Source: G963665185 sp049723905
Lineage (GTDB): Bacteria; Desulfobacterota; Desulfovibrionia; Desulfovibrionales; Desulfovibrionaceae
Length of the DNA: 64,000 bases
NCBI RefSeq assembly: GCF_049723905.1
Contig: NZ_JBJKFD010000001.1
Span: forward strand, 4,278,001 to 4,342,000
Reading direction: 5' to 3'
Below the pieces are notes generated by a model. That model was not told the origin of the DNA. It ran no database searches and saw only the letters and a program-made list of their open reading frames with translations. The translations under genes were made by a program, and so were the position numbers. Position 1 is the first letter of the stretch. Each line of letters begins with the position of its first letter. This document shows, piece after piece, positions 24,711 through 33,063 of the stretch.

Positions 24711-26630
24711 CTAATCGTTCTTTACCTCGGTGTAATCCGCGTCCACGACGTCTTCGTCTGCGGCTCCGGAGGCCTGCTGCGCACCGGCGCCGGGCTGTCC
24801 TTCAGCCTGTCCGTCGGACTGTCCGCCCTGCTTCTGGGCGTAGAGCTGTTCGGCCAGCTTGTGGGAAGCCTGTGCCAGAGCATCGCTGGCGGCCTTGATG
24901 GTGGCGGAGTCGTCGCTTTCAAGGGCCTTCTTGAGGTCCTCGATCTTGGATTCCACGTCGCTCTTGAGTGCGGCGTCCACCTTGTCGCCAAGGTCGCGCA
25001 GGGACTTTTCGCTGGTGTAGATCAGGCTGTCTGCCTGGTTGCGCACTTCGATGAGTTCCTGCTTCTTCTTGTCGTCTTCGGCGTGGGCTTCGGCGTCCTT
25101 GATCAGATTCTGGATTTCGTCTTCGGACAGGCCGCTGGACGAAGTGATCTGGATGGACTGTTCCTTACCCGTGCCCATATCCTTGGCGGATACGTTCACG
25201 ATGCCGTTGGCGTCGATGTCGAAAGTAACTTCAACCTGCGGTACGCCGCGGGGTGCCGGGGGAATACCCACCAGCTCAAAGCGTCCCAGAGTCTTGTTGT
25301 CCGCGGCCATGGGGCGTTCGCCCTGCAGCACGTGGATGGACACGGAAGGCTGGTTGTCGGCCGCCGTGGTAAATACCTGGCTCTTCTTGGTCGGAATGGT
25401 CGTGTTCCGATCGATGAGCTTGGTGGACACGCCGCCCATGGTTTCGATGCCCAGGGAAAGCGGGGTAACGTCCAGCAGGAGCACGTCCTTGACGTCGCCG
25501 GCCAGGATGCCGCCCTGAATGGCAGCGCCCATGGCAACAACTTCGTCCGGGTTCACGCTGCGGTTGGCTTCCTTGCCGAAGAATTCCGCCACCTTGTTCT
25601 GGACCAGGGGCATACGGGTCATGCCGCCCACCAGGACAACTTCGTCAATTTCGCCAGCGGAAAGTCCGGCGTCGGACAGGGCCTTGCGACAGGGCTCGGA
25701 GGTGCGATCCACCAGGTGCCCTACCAGGGCTTCCAGCTTGGAGCGGCTGATCTTGACCAGCATGTGCTTGGGCCCGGTCTGGTCGGCCGTGATGAACGGC
25801 AGGTTCACCTCGGTTTCCTGTGCCGTGGAAAGTTCCTTCTTGGCCTTTTCCGCGGATTCCTTCAGGCGCTGCAGGGCCATGCGGTCCTGGGAAAGGTCGA
25901 TGCCGTTTTCCTTTTTGAATTCTTCAACCAGGTAATCGATGATAGCGTGGTCGAAGTCTTCGCCGCCCAGGAAGGTGTCGCCGTTGGTGGAACGAACTTC
26001 CACAACGTTGTCGCCTACTTCCAGGATGGAGATATCAAAGGTACCGCCGCCGAGGTCGAATACCGCGATTTTCTGGTTGGCCTTCTTGTCGAAGCCGTAG
26101 GCCAGCGAAGCCGCGGTGGGCTCGTTGATGATACGCTTGACGTCCAGACCTGCGATACGACCGGCGTCCTTGGTGGCCTGACGCTGCGAGTCGTTGAAAT
26201 ATGCGGGGACGGTAATGACCGCCTCGGTCACTGTTTCGCCCAGGTAGGTTTCGGCGTCCTTTTTCAGCTTCTGCAGGATCATGGCCGAAACTTCAGGCGG
26301 GCTGTATTTTTTGCCGTCGATTTCCACGGCTGCGTCGCCGCCGTTGCCGGAAGAAATCTTGTAGGGGCAGCTCTTGAGCCATTTCTGGATCTGCGGAGAG
26401 TCGAACTTGCGACCCATCAGACGCTTGACCGCGAAAACAGTCTTTTCGGGGTTGGTTACGCTCTGACGCTTGGCAATTTCACCTACCAGCCGTTCCTTAT
26501 CCGTAAAAGCCACGATAGACGGTGTGGTGCGTCCGCCTTCGGGGTTGCTCACGCACTTGGGTTCCTTGCCTTCCATAACGTAGACACAGGAGTTGGTGGT
26601 GCCCAGGTCGATTCCTATGATTTTACCCAT
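24711..26630 (-). CDS. dnaK: Chaperone DnaK (Hsp70)
   Basis: 639 residues. GIDLGTTNSCV at the N-terminus, IVTVPAYFNDSQRQATKDAG-type ATPase motifs, AVFDLGGGTFD, the DVTPLSLGIETMGG substrate-domain entry, and the Gly/Gln-rich tail ending in DEDVVDADYTEV. Start at 26630 follows GAGGAGG. It is the last gene of hrcA-grpE-dnaK. Confidence 0.98.
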   Translation of the reverse strand: MGKIIGIDLGTTNSCVYVMEGKEPKCVSNPEGGRTTPSIVAFTDKERLVGEIAKRQSVTNPEKTVFAVKRLMGRKFDSPQIQKWLKSCPYKISSGNGGDAAVEIDGKKYSPPEVSAMILQKLKKDAETYLGETVTEAVITVPAYFNDSQRQATKDAGRIAGLDVKRIINEPTAASLAYGFDKKANQKIAVFDLGGGTFDISILEVGDNVVEVRSTNGDTFLGGEDFDHAIIDYLVEEFKKENGIDLSQDRMALQRLKESAEKAKKELSTAQETEVNLPFITADQTGPKHMLVKISRSKLEALVGHLVDRTSEPCRKALSDAGLSAGEIDEVVLVGGMTRMPLVQNKVAEFFGKEANRSVNPDEVVAMGAAIQGGILAGDVKDVLLLDVTPLSLGIETMGGVSTKLIDRNTTIPTKKSQVFTTAADNQPSVSIHVLQGERPMAADNKTLGRFELVGIPPAPRGVPQVEVTFDIDANGIVNVSAKDMGTGKEQSIQITSSSGLSEDEIQNLIKDAEAHAEDDKKKQELIEVRNQADSLIYTSEKSLRDLGDKVDAALKSDVESKIEDLKKALESDDSATIKAASDALAQASHKLAEQLYAQKQGGQSDGQAEGQPGAGAQQASGAADEDVVDADYTEVKND

Positions 26631-26723
26631 ATATAAGGTCCTCCTCATGCATAGTTGTCAAAAATTTGTTACGGGAAAGAATTTAAGTTCGCTTTTCCCC
26701 AAGTAAAGGGGCAATTGCGTTTT

Positions 26724-27341
26724 TTATTTGGACTTTGCCACCATCACCTTGGCCGGACGTATGATTTTGTCCTTCAGGCGATAGCCTTTTTGCATCACGA
26801 GGGCGATGGTGTTGTCGGGCAGGTCGGTGTTGGTGTCCACGCCCAGAGCTTCGGCGAAATTGGGGTCGAAGGGCTCTCCCACTTCGCCCACCTGCGTCAG
26901 GTCGTGCGCAGCCAGGGCGTCCAGAAAAATTTTGCGGGTCATGTCCACGCCAAGCACGAAATTTTTGCAGGCGTCGCCCGGATCGTGCGCCAGAGCCAAC
27001 TCCAGGTTGTCCAGGATGGGAAGCATGTCGCACAGCACGCTTTCCTTGGCGTACTTGATGAATTCCTCTTTTTCCTTGGTGAGCCGTTTCTTGACGTTTT
27101 CCATTTCGGCCATGGCGCGGAGCTTTTCACTTTCCGCATCCTTGAGCGCAAAAATAAGGGCGGCTTCGCGTTCTTCGGGAGTCTGTTCCACTTCCTCCAC
27201 CTGTTCGCCGTCCATATTCACGTTTACAAAATCGGCCGGTTCGGTTTCGTGCGTTTTGTTTTCCACGTCTTCCCGTGCCATATTTTCGTATGCCTCCAGC
27301 CCTTTTTTGCGTGCTTTTTCGTCTTTGCTCGATCCGCTCAT
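26724..27341 (-). CDS. grpE: Nucleotide exchange factor GrpE
   Basis: 205 residues: acidic, disordered N-terminus, long helix with MAEMENVKKRLTKEKEEF, then the beta domain with LPILDNLELAL, GVDMTRKIFLDAL and VMQKGYRLKDKIIRPAKVMVA-type ending. It drives ADP release from DnaK. Sits between hrcA and dnaK. Confidence 0.95.
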   Translation of the reverse strand: MSGSSKDEKARKKGLEAYENMAREDVENKTHETEPADFVNVNMDGEQVEEVEQTPEEREAALIFALKDAESEKLRAMAEMENVKKRLTKEKEEFIKYAKESVLCDMLPILDNLELALAHDPGDACKNFVLGVDMTRKIFLDALAAHDLTQVGEVGEPFDPNFAEALGVDTNTDLPDNTIALVMQKGYRLKDKIIRPAKVMVAKSK

Positions 27342-27432
27342 GTAAACCCCTTTTCAACCGCCTTTGCTCGCAAAAAACTCCATTTCCAGGGGAAAACCGT
27401 CTGAAGAATGGAGCAGCAGAAGCAAAGCGGCG

Positions 27433-28458
27433 TTAAAATCGCTTTTGAAGTACTTGAGTAAGTATCTGTGCTGTAAAGTCAACCTTTGGCATCACATCTG
27501 CGTAATCCATACGCAACGGACCGATGACTCCCACCATGCCCAGCGTTTCGCCACGGAAGGAATAGGGCGAGGCGATCACGCTGACCCCGGTGAGCGTGGG
27601 CGAGGCCTCGCTGCCCAGCGCCACAAGCACGCCGTCCGATGCTTCCATGATCTTTTCCAGCATATCCAGCAGGGTCTGGCGTTCCTCCAGCAGACAGATC
27701 AGTTCGCCTGCGGCTGCCGGGGCATCCAGACCGGGCAGAACGCGCAGGGCGCCGTCCACAAACAGTTCGCGGTCGCACTGGGCGTCCACGGTTTCCTTCA
27801 CCAAATGCAGGGCCGTGCCCAGGTAGTCCGAAAGCTGGCGCGTGGCATTGCCGAGTTCGCGCAGAATCTTGTGGCGGACCTGGGAAATGGTCATGTCTTT
27901 GAAGGCTTCGTTCAGATAATTGGAGAATCGTACCAGATCGTCGCTGGATACGGGGCGTTCCAGTTCGATGAGCTTCTTCTGAATGATGCCGCCCTGCAGG
28001 ATGATTACAACCATGACCAGGGTAGGTTTGATGAGGGCGAATTCCACCTGTCGCCAGCGCATTTTGCCGTGCATGGGGCTGAGCACCATGCTGACCTGTT
28101 GCGACAGATTGGAGAGCGTCTTGCCCGCATGACGGAGCAGGTCGGTCACTTCCAGTCCGGCATTGCTCAAATGGGCCTGCATGACCTTCTTTTCCGAGCC
28201 GGGCAGGGGACTCAGGTTGACCACGCGGTCCAGATAGAAGCGGAAGCCCGCCTGGGTGGGCACGCGTCCGGCCGAGGTGTGGGGCTGTTCCAGATAGCCC
28301 TTGTCGGTCAGGTCTGCCATGACGTTGCGAATGGTCGCAGCGGACAGGTTCAGGCGGGACTCTTTGCTCACCGTCCGTGACCCTACCGGGATACCCTGCT
28401 CTATGTAGATGCGGGTGATCGTCGAAAGAATGGTAATTTCGCGTTCTGTCAGATCCAT
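27433..28458 (-). CDS. hrcA: Heat-inducible transcription repressor HrcA
   Basis: 341 residues. N-terminal winged helix (LTEREITILSTI, GIPVGSRTVSKES, LSAATIRNVMADLTDKGYLEQPHTSAGRVPT) and the HrcA GAF-like domain. HrcA represses class I heat-shock genes by binding CIRCE (TTAGCACTC-N9-GAGTGCTAA). I looked for CIRCE upstream of hrcA, grpE and dnaK and did not see it, so the operator may be diverged or elsewhere. The start at 28458 matches the conserved N-terminus; an upstream in-frame codon adds 13 poor residues. Confidence 0.95.
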   Translation of the reverse strand: MDLTEREITILSTITRIYIEQGIPVGSRTVSKESRLNLSAATIRNVMADLTDKGYLEQPHTSAGRVPTQAGFRFYLDRVVNLSPLPGSEKKVMQAHLSNAGLEVTDLLRHAGKTLSNLSQQVSMVLSPMHGKMRWRQVEFALIKPTLVMVVIILQGGIIQKKLIELERPVSSDDLVRFSNYLNEAFKDMTISQVRHKILRELGNATRQLSDYLGTALHLVKETVDAQCDRELFVDGALRVLPGLDAPAAAGELICLLEERQTLLDMLEKIMEASDGVLVALGSEASPTLTGVSVIASPYSFRGETLGMVGVIGPLRMDYADVMPKVDFTAQILTQVLQKRF

Positions 28459-28856
28459 ATTTCCGGCCCTCTGCTGGTGTCTTAAGCCGGGTAACAACGG
28501 GAAATGTACCTGTCAATAGAGGGACAGGGAAATGGGTGGGAAGTCATTGAAAAAAATCTGTATTTGAGAGGACGAGAAAAGGTGTGCAGGCTGTTGAAAA
28601 GAAAGGGGGCAGATGTCGTTTGGCCTTTCGTACCAGGCTGCGGAAGGGAAATGAAAGGGCCGATTACATATTTGAATGAAAGGATTTTGTGTGTAAAATA
28701 AAATTATTCCAAAATGTTGCGACGTGTCGGTATCGGCGGCTTTAACACTTTTTAACGATTTAGTGTATTTTCATCGGACCTATGTTTATGGTAACTCCTT
28801 TCCAGGATTGACCGCTGCCGAACCTGTTGCAGTATCCTCCTCCAGGTCGATCCCAA
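28459..28856. other. Intergenic region between hrcA and the nucleoside hydrolase gene
   Basis: About 400 bases without a convincing gene. It includes fragments resembling family B ends (CAGGCTGTTGAAAAG near 28589; CCAGGCTGCGG near 28631). A TTGACA on the minus strand (28518-28513) could be part of the hrcA promoter. Confidence 0.4.
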
Positions 28857-28940
28857 GCAGGCCGTCTGTCCCGCCAACCTACCTGCAAAGACGGACGGCA
28901 CCCCCCCAATCCGACAGACGGCCTGCTTTTTTCATTTCTC
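28857..28940 (+). terminator. Long-loop hairpin with T-run; terminator or end of a small RNA
   Basis: GCAGGCCGTCTGTC (about 28858-28871) pairs with GACAGACGGCCTGC (about 28914-28927), followed by TTTTTT. The loop of some 40 bases contains a C-run. No gene ends upstream on this strand, so this may terminate an unannotated transcript that starts in the AT-rich stretch near 28700-28780, or attenuate the downstream hydrolase gene. Confidence 0.55.
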
Positions 28941-29005
28941 CCTTACTCAGCCTTCAGGCGCAAAAGTCCTGTTCCCGTGACGGCAAGTTCCGTATCCTGC
29001 GGGAC

Positions 29006-30175
29006 ATGACGATATCATTTAAAGAAATGCTCCATTCGCTCCGGCAGCCTGTGCCGCTGCTTATCGACACGGACAATGCCATGGGCGCGCCTGTGGCGGA
29101 TGTGGACGACGGCGTGGCCCTTGCGGCTGCCCTGGCAAGCCCGGAAGTGGAGGTTGTGGCCGTATGCGGCTGCGCCGGAAACTGCAGTGCGGCGTTCTCG
29201 GCGAGAAATTCCCGGAAACTGCTGCATGTCTGCGGCAGGGACGAGATACCGGTCGGGGTGGGGCAGGAATATCCATTGTGTCGTGAACATCGCAATAGGG
29301 ACGGCCACCATGCCTTTTTGGCGCGGCATGCCCAGGGAGCGGGGCGGGAATTGTGGCCCGAGTTTCTCGACTCCCCGGAGCTTGCCGCGTTGGCGGACAG
29401 AGTCCACGATGTTTCGGGCACAACAGGTGACAGCCCCATTGCAATGCCAGACGCACTCGTCGACGCATCGCCAACCGTGTTCCCCGACGCCGCTGAAACA
29501 ATCATCCGGGCCGCCCGGAAAGCGGCTGGAGAGTTGGTTGTCCTGAGTCTCGGGTCGCTGACCAATCTGGCTGCGGCACTGCGGAAAGCACCCGAAGTAG
29601 CCCGGCATATCAGAATGGTTATTCACATGGGCGGGCAGTTCCTCCCCTGGAAGCCCGGCCAGATGCGGGCCGAGTTTGCCACGCCGGATATTCCCGAAAG
29701 CGTCTGGGACAAGGCGTTGCGCTTCAATACCTGGTACGACCCCGAGGCCTCGGCCCAAGTGTTTTCATCCGGCATCCCCGTGGTTGTGGTGCCCGTCAAT
29801 GTAACGAGCCATGGTTTTTTGCGGCCCGGGCATGTGGAATTGCTGGGTAAGGTCGGCAGCAAGCGGTTGGATTGGCTTGTCCAACAGGTGCGCCCGTGGG
29901 TGACCTGGTCCGAACAGGTGCGCGGCTTGCCCGGGGCGCACATGCACGACCCCATGGCGCTGGCTTTGCTGTGCCGCCCGGATCTGTTTCAGCTGCAGCC
30001 CATGCAGGTGGATGTTCCGGCCCTTTTACGCGAGGCTCCGGTGTTCCTGGGCCCGGTACCGCACGAGGAAACGTTGGACCGTGAGGCCACTACCTGTTGT
30101 CCGATCCACTCGGCAGTACAGGTGAGCGCAAGCGGTTTCGAGCAATGGCTTGTTCAGCGGCTGGCAGCTTTCTGA
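29006..30175 (+). CDS. Nucleoside hydrolase family protein
   Basis: 389 residues, cytosolic. Inosine-uridine hydrolase fold: LLIDTDNAMGAPVADVDDGVAL is an expanded version of the usual DTDPGIDDA calcium-binding loop, with GELVVLSLGSLTNLAAAL, MVIHMGGQ and HDPMALALL further on. It would cleave a ribonucleoside or related N-riboside. The loop insertion (about seven residues between the Asp residues) places it in a divergent branch, so the substrate is uncertain. I chose the ATG at 29006; the frame is open upstream but crosses the hairpin at 28857-28940. Confidence 0.8.
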   Translation: MTISFKEMLHSLRQPVPLLIDTDNAMGAPVADVDDGVALAAALASPEVEVVAVCGCAGNCSAAFSARNSRKLLHVCGRDEIPVGVGQEYPLCREHRNRDGHHAFLARHAQGAGRELWPEFLDSPELAALADRVHDVSGTTGDSPIAMPDALVDASPTVFPDAAETIIRAARKAAGELVVLSLGSLTNLAAALRKAPEVARHIRMVIHMGGQFLPWKPGQMRAEFATPDIPESVWDKALRFNTWYDPEASAQVFSSGIPVVVVPVNVTSHGFLRPGHVELLGKVGSKRLDWLVQQVRPWVTWSEQVRGLPGAHMHDPMALALLCRPDLFQLQPMQVDVPALLREAPVFLGPVPHEETLDREATTCCPIHSAVQVSASGFEQWLVQRLAAF

Positions 30176-30241
30176 TCCCGGGCCGGTTGACGGCAAAGAT
30201 ACGAATAAATTCGTGCAGATTGCTTACAAAATCCAATCTGT

Positions 30242-30355
30242 CAGGCTGCTCAAAAAGGTACGAGAACAAGGCGTAAAAAAAACTCAAGTTTTCTGATACG
30301 CGAGGGTTTGAGTTTTTTGAAACAACGACGCTATCGTGCCTTTGTCAGCAGCCTG
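30242..30355. repeat. Dispersed hairpin repeat, family B copy 5
   Basis: Ends CAGGCTGCTCAAAAAGG and CCTTTGTCAGCAGCCTG, with an inner inverted repeat of ACTCAA...CTGATACGCGAGGGTTTGAGT. Confidence 0.8.
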
Positions 30356-30580
30356 AGACGAATAAATTCGTTGGTACAACCAGTCCCCGCACATATCTGT
30401 ACTCCGCACCGGAGAAGAGCCTTCCTGCCGCCTTGTTCTTTTGAGTATTCACTTGTCATGTTATAAATAAGAAAATATATATAGAAGAACAGTATATCTT
30501 GTGCCAGATATTAAGTAAGAAAAGCTTCTTTGCCTAGTATATCAGGTGGTGTTACAAACTATATTAAATTGGGGGACGGT

Positions 30581-30964
30581 ATGCGAAATATACTGTTGGT
30601 AGAAGATGATACTGTCACCAGGCAGTATCTGAGCTTTCTTTTGGAAGAAAAGGGCTATTCTGTCCGCCAGGCCGAAAACGGCAGGCAGGCACTAGCCGGA
30701 CTGGACGCCGATGGTCAGCCCGAGCTGGTGATTGTGGATATTTTCATGCCCGAAATGGATGGCATTGAAATCATCATTCATTTCAAGGAGTCTGGAATCT
30801 CCTGTCCCATACTGGCTATTTCCGGTGGTGGAAGTGACGGCGACCTGACGTATCTTGGATATGCCAAATCGTTGGGGGCGTGTGAAACCCTGGAAAAACC
30901 CTTTGCCGATGAGGAATTTTTGGACACGGTCAGCAATGTTTTTGCCCGGCAGGCGACCCAATGA
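30581..30964 (+). CDS. Single-domain response regulator
   Basis: 127 residues, receiver domain only. Acidic pair in LLVEDD, phosphorylation site Asp53 in IVDIFMPEMDG, and the conserved Lys in LEKPF. There is no output domain and no adjacent kinase gene, so it may act CheY-like or in a phosphorelay. The ATG at 30581 follows GGGGGACGG. Confidence 0.85.
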   Translation: MRNILLVEDDTVTRQYLSFLLEEKGYSVRQAENGRQALAGLDADGQPELVIVDIFMPEMDGIEIIIHFKESGISCPILAISGGGSDGDLTYLGYAKSLGACETLEKPFADEEFLDTVSNVFARQATQ

Positions 30965-31029
30965 TGCCCAAAGTGTGCATGGGCACCAAGGCGTAGCATA
31001 CGCTTCTTTACTGGTGTACGCTGTGTTCA

Positions 31030-31269
31030 CTACTTCCAGAATCTCCACCAGGGCTTTGCTGCGTCTTTCGGGCGTCCAGCCAGCTCTTCCGCAACCGCCT
31101 CATATTCCCTTGCCGTGAACTCGAACCCATGACGTTCCGCAACCTGAACAATGTTCTCCAGCACTTTGGATTGTCCGGCGGAAAAATCCATGGCCTGCTC
31201 AAAATCGGCCCGCAGCTCCATGTTTTCCGGGAGTTCCGTGAAAAAACGCCGTACATTTTCCGTAGACAT
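31030..31269 (-). CDS. Nif11-like small protein
   Basis: 79 residues. The segment MSTENVRRFF...ELRADFEQAM...VLENIVQVAERHGFEFTAREYEAVAEEL follows the Nif11 domain pattern (ENVRRFFE-like start, HGF-x-FT motif). Nif11 domains occur both as leader peptides of ribosomal natural products and as stand-alone proteins. There is no GG cleavage site followed by a Cys/Ser/Thr-rich core here; the tail is PWWRFWK, so a stand-alone role is more likely. Its ATG overlaps the stop of the small membrane protein gene. Confidence 0.65.
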   Translation of the reverse strand: MSTENVRRFFTELPENMELRADFEQAMDFSAGQSKVLENIVQVAERHGFEFTAREYEAVAEELAGRPKDAAKPWWRFWK

Positions 31270-31439
31270 CAGCTCACCCCATAGCCTTTGAAAATAAGGT
31301 ACAGGCCAAAGGCCGTGTATGCCAGCCAGAGATAAAACGCCCCCTTGCGTGCGCGTTCCTTTTCCATGGTGGAAAACATACGTTTTTCCGCGATCTTCAC
31401 CAGAATAAACAGGCCAACAAGAAAAAGAAGGGTCTGCAT
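31269..31439 (-). CDS. Small membrane protein, 56 aa
   Basis: MQTLLFLVGLFILVKIAEKR opens a 56-residue protein with two hydrophobic segments (about 3-16 and 34-51) separated by a basic, charged loop. An RBS (GGTGGGA) precedes the ATG, and its TGA overlaps the ATG of the Nif11-like gene, so the two are translationally coupled. I do not recognise the family. Confidence 0.7.
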   Translation of the reverse strand: MQTLLFLVGLFILVKIAEKRMFSTMEKERARKGAFYLWLAYTAFGLYLIFKGYGVS

Positions 31440-31504
31440 TTATATTCCCACCTATATCTTCGATGTGACGTTGGATGAAATCAAAAAAATGTGCAATGAA
31501 GTGC

Positions 31505-31533
31505 TTGACATAACTTCGGGGTTAGGTATTAAT
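31505..31533 (+). promoter_or_regulatory. Predicted perR promoter
   Basis: TTGACA (31505-31510), 17-bp spacer, ATTAAT (31528-31533), 30 bases before the start codon. Confidence 0.55.
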
Positions 31534-31561
31534 CTTATTTAAGATGTTTACGGGGGTAAAT

Positions 31562-32029
31562 ATGCAATTAATCACTGTACCGGATGATGTCTACAATCGT
31601 CGCATTCGACGGTTTGAAAGTGCCTGCCGTGATAACGGCCTGAAAATGACCCATCAACGTATGGTCATTTTCAGGGATCTGGCACGTTCTACAGACCATC
31701 CCTCGGCCGAAATGGTTCATGGTCGCGTGCGTCGCGACATACCCACCATTTCGTTGGACACGGTTTACCGCACTCTTACCACCTTTGAAAAGTGCGGTCT
31801 CATTTTTCGGGTGCAGGCAGAAGCCGGACAGGCCCGTTACGACGCGGGGCTGGAGCCGCACCATCACTTCGTATGCACCGAGTGCAAGACCATTTACGAT
31901 TTCGTCTGGAGCGAATTCGAAAGGGTCGCGCTTCCCGATGCTGCGGGAAACATCGGGCATGTGCAGGAAAAGCAGGCCGTCCTCAAGGGGATTTGCCGCA
32001 AATGCCTCGATAGGGCCGGAAGCCATTAA
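31562..32029 (+). CDS. Fur family regulator, PerR-like
   Basis: 155 residues. Winged helix with MTHQRMVIFRDL and ISLDTVYRTLTTFEKCGLI, metal-binding HHHFVC, and two CxxC zinc sites (CTEC, CRKC). Upstream of rubrerythrin and rubredoxin, it is most likely a peroxide sensor (PerR) rather than an iron regulator; sequence alone does not settle this. I chose the ATG at 31562 because GGGGGTAA precedes it. Confidence 0.88.
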   Translation: MQLITVPDDVYNRRIRRFESACRDNGLKMTHQRMVIFRDLARSTDHPSAEMVHGRVRRDIPTISLDTVYRTLTTFEKCGLIFRVQAEAGQARYDAGLEPHHHFVCTECKTIYDFVWSEFERVALPDAAGNIGHVQEKQAVLKGICRKCLDRAGSH

Positions 32030-32129
32030 TTTTTCGTCCCGGCCCCTTAACGCAGAATTTAAGGGGTTTGGGGAACGAGTGGTGGCAGCGTAACGTTTCC
32101 ATTTTTTGTATGGTTACGGGATAATTGAA

Positions 32130-32180
32130 AGAGTTCCTTCTGCCCTGGTTGGTGTGGTACTTTGCCGGGCAGAAGGAACC
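32130..32180 (+). terminator. Hairpin after the PerR-like gene
   Basis: GTTCCTTCTGCCC / GGGCAGAAGGAAC with a loop of about 20 bases, followed by a T-rich tail. It separates perR from the rubrerythrin transcript. Confidence 0.6.
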
Positions 32181-32236
32181 TCTGGGTTTTACACTCTTTT
32201 TTCACTGTTTACGAATGCTGTAGCCGATGTGTGAGT

Positions 32237-32262
32237 GCATAACATGTATGAATATGTTATGC
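32237..32262. promoter_or_regulatory. Candidate PerR/Fur operator ahead of rubrerythrin
   Basis: Perfect 9-bp inverted repeat GCATAACAT / ATGTTATGC with 8-bp spacer, 38 bases before the rubrerythrin start. Size, AT-richness and position fit a Fur-superfamily operator controlled by the neighbouring regulator. Confidence 0.55.
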
Positions 32263-32299
32263 GGTACTTTGTTACATCCTAACGACAAGGAGAATGATA

Positions 32300-32794
32300 A
32301 TGAGCAATACGGAAAAGAATCTCAAGGACGCCTTTGCTGGTGAATCCCAGGCCAACCGCAAATATCTTGCTTTTGCCGACAAAGCCGACGCAGAAGGGCT
32401 GCCCCAGGTCGCCAAGCTGTTCCGCGCCGTGGCGGAAGCCGAAACCATCCACGCCCATACGCACCTGAAGGTCCTCAAGGGTGTGGGCACCACGCAGGAA
32501 AACCTCAAGGAAGCTCTGGGCGGTGAGGAATACGAGTTTCAGAGCATGTACCCGCCCATGATTGAGCAGGCCGAAGCCGAAGGAAACAAACAGGCTGTGC
32601 GTTCCTTCCGCTATGCCAACGAAGTGGAAAAAATCCACGCCGAACTGTATTCCAAGGCCCTGGAAGATCCCGCTGCTCTTCCCGATGCCGACTACCATGT
32701 CTGTTCGGTCTGCGGCTACACCGTAGCTGGCGACGCACCGGACAAGTGTCCCGTCTGTAACGCAGCCAGCAAGGCCTTTTTCAAGGTCGACTAG
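32300..32794 (+). CDS. rbr: Rubrerythrin
   Basis: 164 residues. Ferritin-like diiron domain with iron ligands in GESQANRKY, EAETIHAH and NEVEKIHAELY, followed by a rubredoxin-like domain with CSVCGY and CPVCN. It reduces hydrogen peroxide using electrons from rubredoxin, a main peroxide defence in anaerobes. Start at 32300 gives the right spacing to AAGGAG; an ATG two codons earlier overlaps the RBS. Flanked by a PerR-like regulator and rubredoxin. Confidence 0.95.
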   Translation: MSNTEKNLKDAFAGESQANRKYLAFADKADAEGLPQVAKLFRAVAEAETIHAHTHLKVLKGVGTTQENLKEALGGEEYEFQSMYPPMIEQAEAEGNKQAVRSFRYANEVEKIHAELYSKALEDPAALPDADYHVCSVCGYTVAGDAPDKCPVCNAASKAFFKVD

Positions 32795-32910
32795 TGGGAT
32801 GTCCGCAAAATACGTAGACGTATTCTGCGGAGAATCGCAGCCCGGAAGTGCACTGGCTTCCGCTGGTTCGTTCCGGGCTGCTGCACCGGCTTGCGACGGC
32901 CGTTTTGTGG
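32795..32910 (+). repeat. Post-stop hairpin repeat, family F copy 2
   Basis: Starts at the rubrerythrin stop with CCGCAAAATACG / CGTATTCTGCGG, then a second stem CAGCCCGGAA / TTCCGGGCTG. It shares its start and layout with the element after asd (5876-5985). Confidence 0.7.
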
Positions 32911-33063
32911 ACAATATCGGCGTTGTCTGTAATAGCATTGGGAAGCGTTATTTTTGTTCGGTTTCCTGAATGTGGACCGCACTATTGGAATGTCTTCCGG
33001 CAACGGCTGTAGCCGATGCTACAGAACAGACGTCGGATATGTCGCAATGAAAGGAGGCTTGGT

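Noticed and set aside
24636..26636. 666-codon open frame on + across dnaK
   Set aside because: Mirror of dnaK codons; no family similarity.
31030..31269. RiPP precursor peptide with Nif11 leader
   Set aside because: No GG-type cleavage site with a core peptide and no modification enzyme gene in the window.
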